Assembly (NCBI RefSeq): GCF_019175385.1
Contig: NC_083339.1
Coordinates: 50,210,282-50,274,281, forward strand
Length of the DNA stretch: 64,000 nt
Reading direction: 5' to 3'
DNA from: Lycium barbarum
Lineage: Eukaryota > Streptophyta > Magnoliopsida > Solanales > Solanaceae
In this document: positions 62,001-64,000 of the stretch, in pieces
Numbering within the stretch: the first letter of the stretch is position 1
How the letters are laid out: each line of letters begins with the position of its first letter
Notes under the pieces: generated by a model
The model's database searches: none
Told to the model about the DNA's origin: nothing
Seen by the model: only the letters and a program-made list of their open reading frames with translations
Position numbers and translations under genes: made by a program

Positions 62001-64000
62001 TACCAAAGTTGGAGCTTAGTTGTCACCTGAGACCAAATTTGAGTGTGTGTTAATGTATTGTGCCTTTTTTCAATCCAAAGAAAGGAGGTTATTATAATAT
62101 TCAGTAGTTCTTTCCTTATCAGATTATTTTGTTTCAATAATAAGGCTGAAAGATTCCTCTGTAGCACTGGCAATTCCCACATGGTTCATAGAAATGATCA
62201 GGGATCCTGGTTCGACTCCCTGCAGTGGAAATTTTTTGATAATTTTTTTCGTTGTTTTTCATTTTAATTTACATAAACTACTACAAAAAATAGGTAATAA
62301 GTGAAAGAATGATTTGGGATGACAGATAAAAATTCTGGGACAAAATTGTGTTGTATTTTACTTGAATTTGTTGAAATATTAATTCTGCAATTAATAATAT
62401 CGTGAATATTTATAACATAATTATGGTATTATTTTGGTATCGGGGTAAGTGTTAGATTCCAAAATTAGTAATATACCAAAATAACATGTCACTTCAACTT
62501 GTTTAAAAGATCTCCCTCAGTCCCAATTTATACGGAATCTTTGTTGGATCAAGTTTAAGAAAGAAAACAAGACTTTTGAGATTTGTACTATAATAAAAAT
62601 CTTGAACATTTGTGTGGCTATAAATTATTTCATTAAGGAAAAAATAGAGATTTTGAAGTTTAGTTGTTTTATTTCAATGACGAATAATTGAGCGTTAAAG
62701 TTAACAAGTGAATGTCTCCATTGTATTCTCTGTGGGATTCGACCCGAACTTCAGTGGGTTATATATTTGAAATACGACCGCTATATACCTGTTTAAAAGG
62801 TGTAATTTGAGCGTATCAACTACTTCCAAGCTACTTGCTTTATTGCAATCATTTTTTGGAAGCAACAAAAAGTAAACGCTCAAACTTTGACAATGCACAT
62901 CTAGGCACCTTAACTCATCTCTACTGTGTCAGTTGAAAAGTCCAACTTATAAAATGATCATCTAGACACCTCCAAAATTAATATGTCATGCTAGTGCCAC
63001 GTTAGCACCTGTGTCCATGTGGCACAATGTGGACAAGTTGTAGTGTCTGTATGTGTACTACCAAAGTTGGAGCTTAGTTGTCACCTGAGACCGAATTTGA
63101 GTGTGCGTTAATGTATTGTGCCATTTTTCAATCCAAAGAAAGGAGGTTATTATAATATTCAGTAGTTCTTTCCTTATCAGATTATTTTGTTTCAATAATA
63201 AGGCTGAAAGATTCATCTGTAGCATCGGCAATTCCCGCATGGTTCATAGAAATGATCAGGGATCCTGGTTCGACTCCCTGCAGTGGAAATTTTTTGATAA
63301 TATTTTTCGTTGTTTTTCATTTTAATTTACATAAACTACTACAAAAAATAGGTAATAAGTGAAAGAATGATTTGGCATGACAGATAAAAATTCTGGGACA
63401 AAATTATGTTGTATTTTACTTGAATTTGTTGAAATATTAATTCTGCAATTAATAATATCGTGAATATTTATAACATAATTATGTTATTATTTTGGTATCG
63501 GGATAAGTGTTAGATTCCAAAATTAGTAATATACCAAAATAACATGTCACTTAACTTGTTTAAAAGATCTCCCTCAGTCCCAATTTATACGGAATCTTTG
63601 TTGGATCAAGTTTAGGAAAGAAAACAAGACTTTTGAGATTTGTACTATAATAAAAATCTTGAACATTTGTGTGGTTATAAATTATTTCATTAAGGAAAAA
63701 ATAGAGATTTTGAAGTTTAGTTGTTTTATTTCAAAGACGAATAATTGAGCGTTAAAGTTAACAAGTGAATGACTCCATTGTATTCTCGGTGGGATTCGAC
63801 CCGAACTTCAGTAGGTTATATATTTGAAATACGACCTCTATATACCAGTTTAAAAGGTGTAATTTGGGCGTATAAACTACTTCCAACCTACTTGCTTTAT
63901 TGCAATCATTTTTTGGAAGCAACAAAAAGTAAACGCTCAAACTTTGACAATGCACATCTAGGCACCTTAACTCATCTCTACTGTGTCAGTTGAAAAGTCC
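50007..64000. repeat. Right satellite block (copies 34-47)
   Basis: From copy 34 on the diagnostic set changes to CTATATACCTG, TTGGAAGCAAC and CGCTCAAAC (copy 34 itself CCCTG). CTGTGTCAGTTG replaces CTGAGTCAGTTG, and later TGTGTACTACC replaces TGTGCACTACC. Copies 42-47 progressively add further changes (TATTCAG, GATCCTGGTTCG, AATATGTCATGC), which suggests the array becomes more diverged toward the right. The last copy is cut by the window end. Confidence 0.85.
57415..58469. repeat. Outlier satellite monomer with a diverged patch (copy 41)
   Basis: From about 57,470 to 57,995 this copy has many private substitutions (for example AAATACAAACGC, TATAATCTACTTCCACGC, GATTCTCTAGACTCC, GTCCGTGTGACAC, CACGAGTTTCATAG). 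It also keeps CCAACTTACAAAATGAT as in copies 1-3. The remainder of the monomer is ordinary. It sits among well-conserved copies 39-43. Confidence 0.85.

Larger units (their letters stand above)
14892..64000. repeat. Satellite array, monomer about 1,058 bp, about 46 copies
   Basis: A head-to-tail tandem array fills the rest of the window and runs off the right edge. Using TTAACAAGTGAATGTCTCC as an anchor, 47 occurrences are found from 15,110 to 63,758, mean spacing 1,057.6 bp (single steps 1,037-1,061). All copies have the same orientation. The left edge lies inside a monomer (AACATATCAC, matching AACATGTCAC elsewhere), directly against LTR C. Short open frames of 60-90 codons recur at the same monomer position on both strands. 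They are shared by descent, carry no recognised domain, and are interrupted or altered by single-base indels in several copies. No monomer contains another inserted element. Kilobase-scale satellite monomers are known from Solanum centromeres, but location here is unknown. Confidence 0.98.

Noticed and set aside
15509..63325. Plus-strand 74-89-codon open frames (starting MCVNVLCLFS) in many monomers
   Set aside because: They lie over the tRNA-like module and T-runs, are opened or closed by one-base changes such as AAGAAAGG versus ATGAAAGG, and have no recognisable protein character.
18251..63955. Minus-strand 65-68-codon open frames (starting MHCQSFSVYF or variants) repeated every 1,058 bp
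   Set aside because: They recur because the monomer recurs. No domain, no ribosome or splice context, a small size, and start or length changed by single-base indels in several copies (for example 25,660, 44,714, 51,064, 60,510). Another frame on the opposite strand is open over the same bases in many copies.
14892..64000. CRISPR-like or gene-cluster interpretation of the regular repeats
   Set aside because: The unit is about 1,058 bp with no unique spacers; copies are contiguous. The genome is evidently eukaryotic.
14892..64000. Naming the array as a centromere
   Set aside because: Unit size and array purity would be compatible, but sequence alone does not show CENH3 association or chromosomal position.

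Overview
The window looks like a gene-poor, repeat-dominated stretch of a plant nuclear genome. The plant call rests on decayed Ty3/gypsy LTR retrotransposon remains with an initiator-Met-tRNA primer binding site, a Stowaway-like (Tc1/mariner MITE) terminus, and the style of the LTRs. Solanaceae is my best guess, from the flavour of the LTR and MITE sequences; this is inference and no search was run. I find no intact host protein-coding gene.

Left part (1-14,891): nested retrotransposon remains, with almost all coding and structural signals on the minus strand. Bases 1-875 plus 5,089-5,573 appear to be one interrupted internal region. It carries a 110-nt 5S rRNA-like segment (553-662, minus) and a primer binding site (5,558-5,570), followed by its LTR (LTR B, 5,574-8,700). 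This internal region is split by a complete 4.2-kb solo LTR (LTR A, 881-5,083) with a perfect 5-bp target-site duplication, ATAGG. LTR B itself seems to sit inside another LTR (LTR D, 8,701-9,853). After an (AT)n tract and a leader-like remnant (10,040-10,600) comes a broken third element on the minus strand: reverse transcriptase start, aspartic protease, gag with a CCHC knuckle, degenerate primer binding site and LTR C (12,106-14,891). LTRs A, B and C share ordered landmarks but each has its own tandem repeats in a similar interval.

Right part (14,892-64,000): a head-to-tail tandem array of a roughly 1,058-bp monomer, about 46 copies, running off the right edge. LTR C ends exactly at the array, so that element probably inserted into the satellite. 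The array has diverged copies at the left edge, a very homogeneous core of about 28 copies (20,367-50,006), and a right block of about 14 copies with a different, apparently older, set of diagnostic bases. Each monomer contains the truncated end of a Stowaway-like MITE, a 32-bp doubly symmetric dyad centred on CACCGGTG, and a tRNA-like stretch with an 11/11 Pol III B-box match, an A-box-like motif and T6/T7 runs just downstream.

The short open frames repeated every 1,058 bp are a by-product of the tandem structure, not genes. The items most worth a second look are the MITE/tRNA-like composite satellite with its homogenised core, the 5S-like segment in the retroelement, and the positionally conserved variable repeats inside the LTRs.
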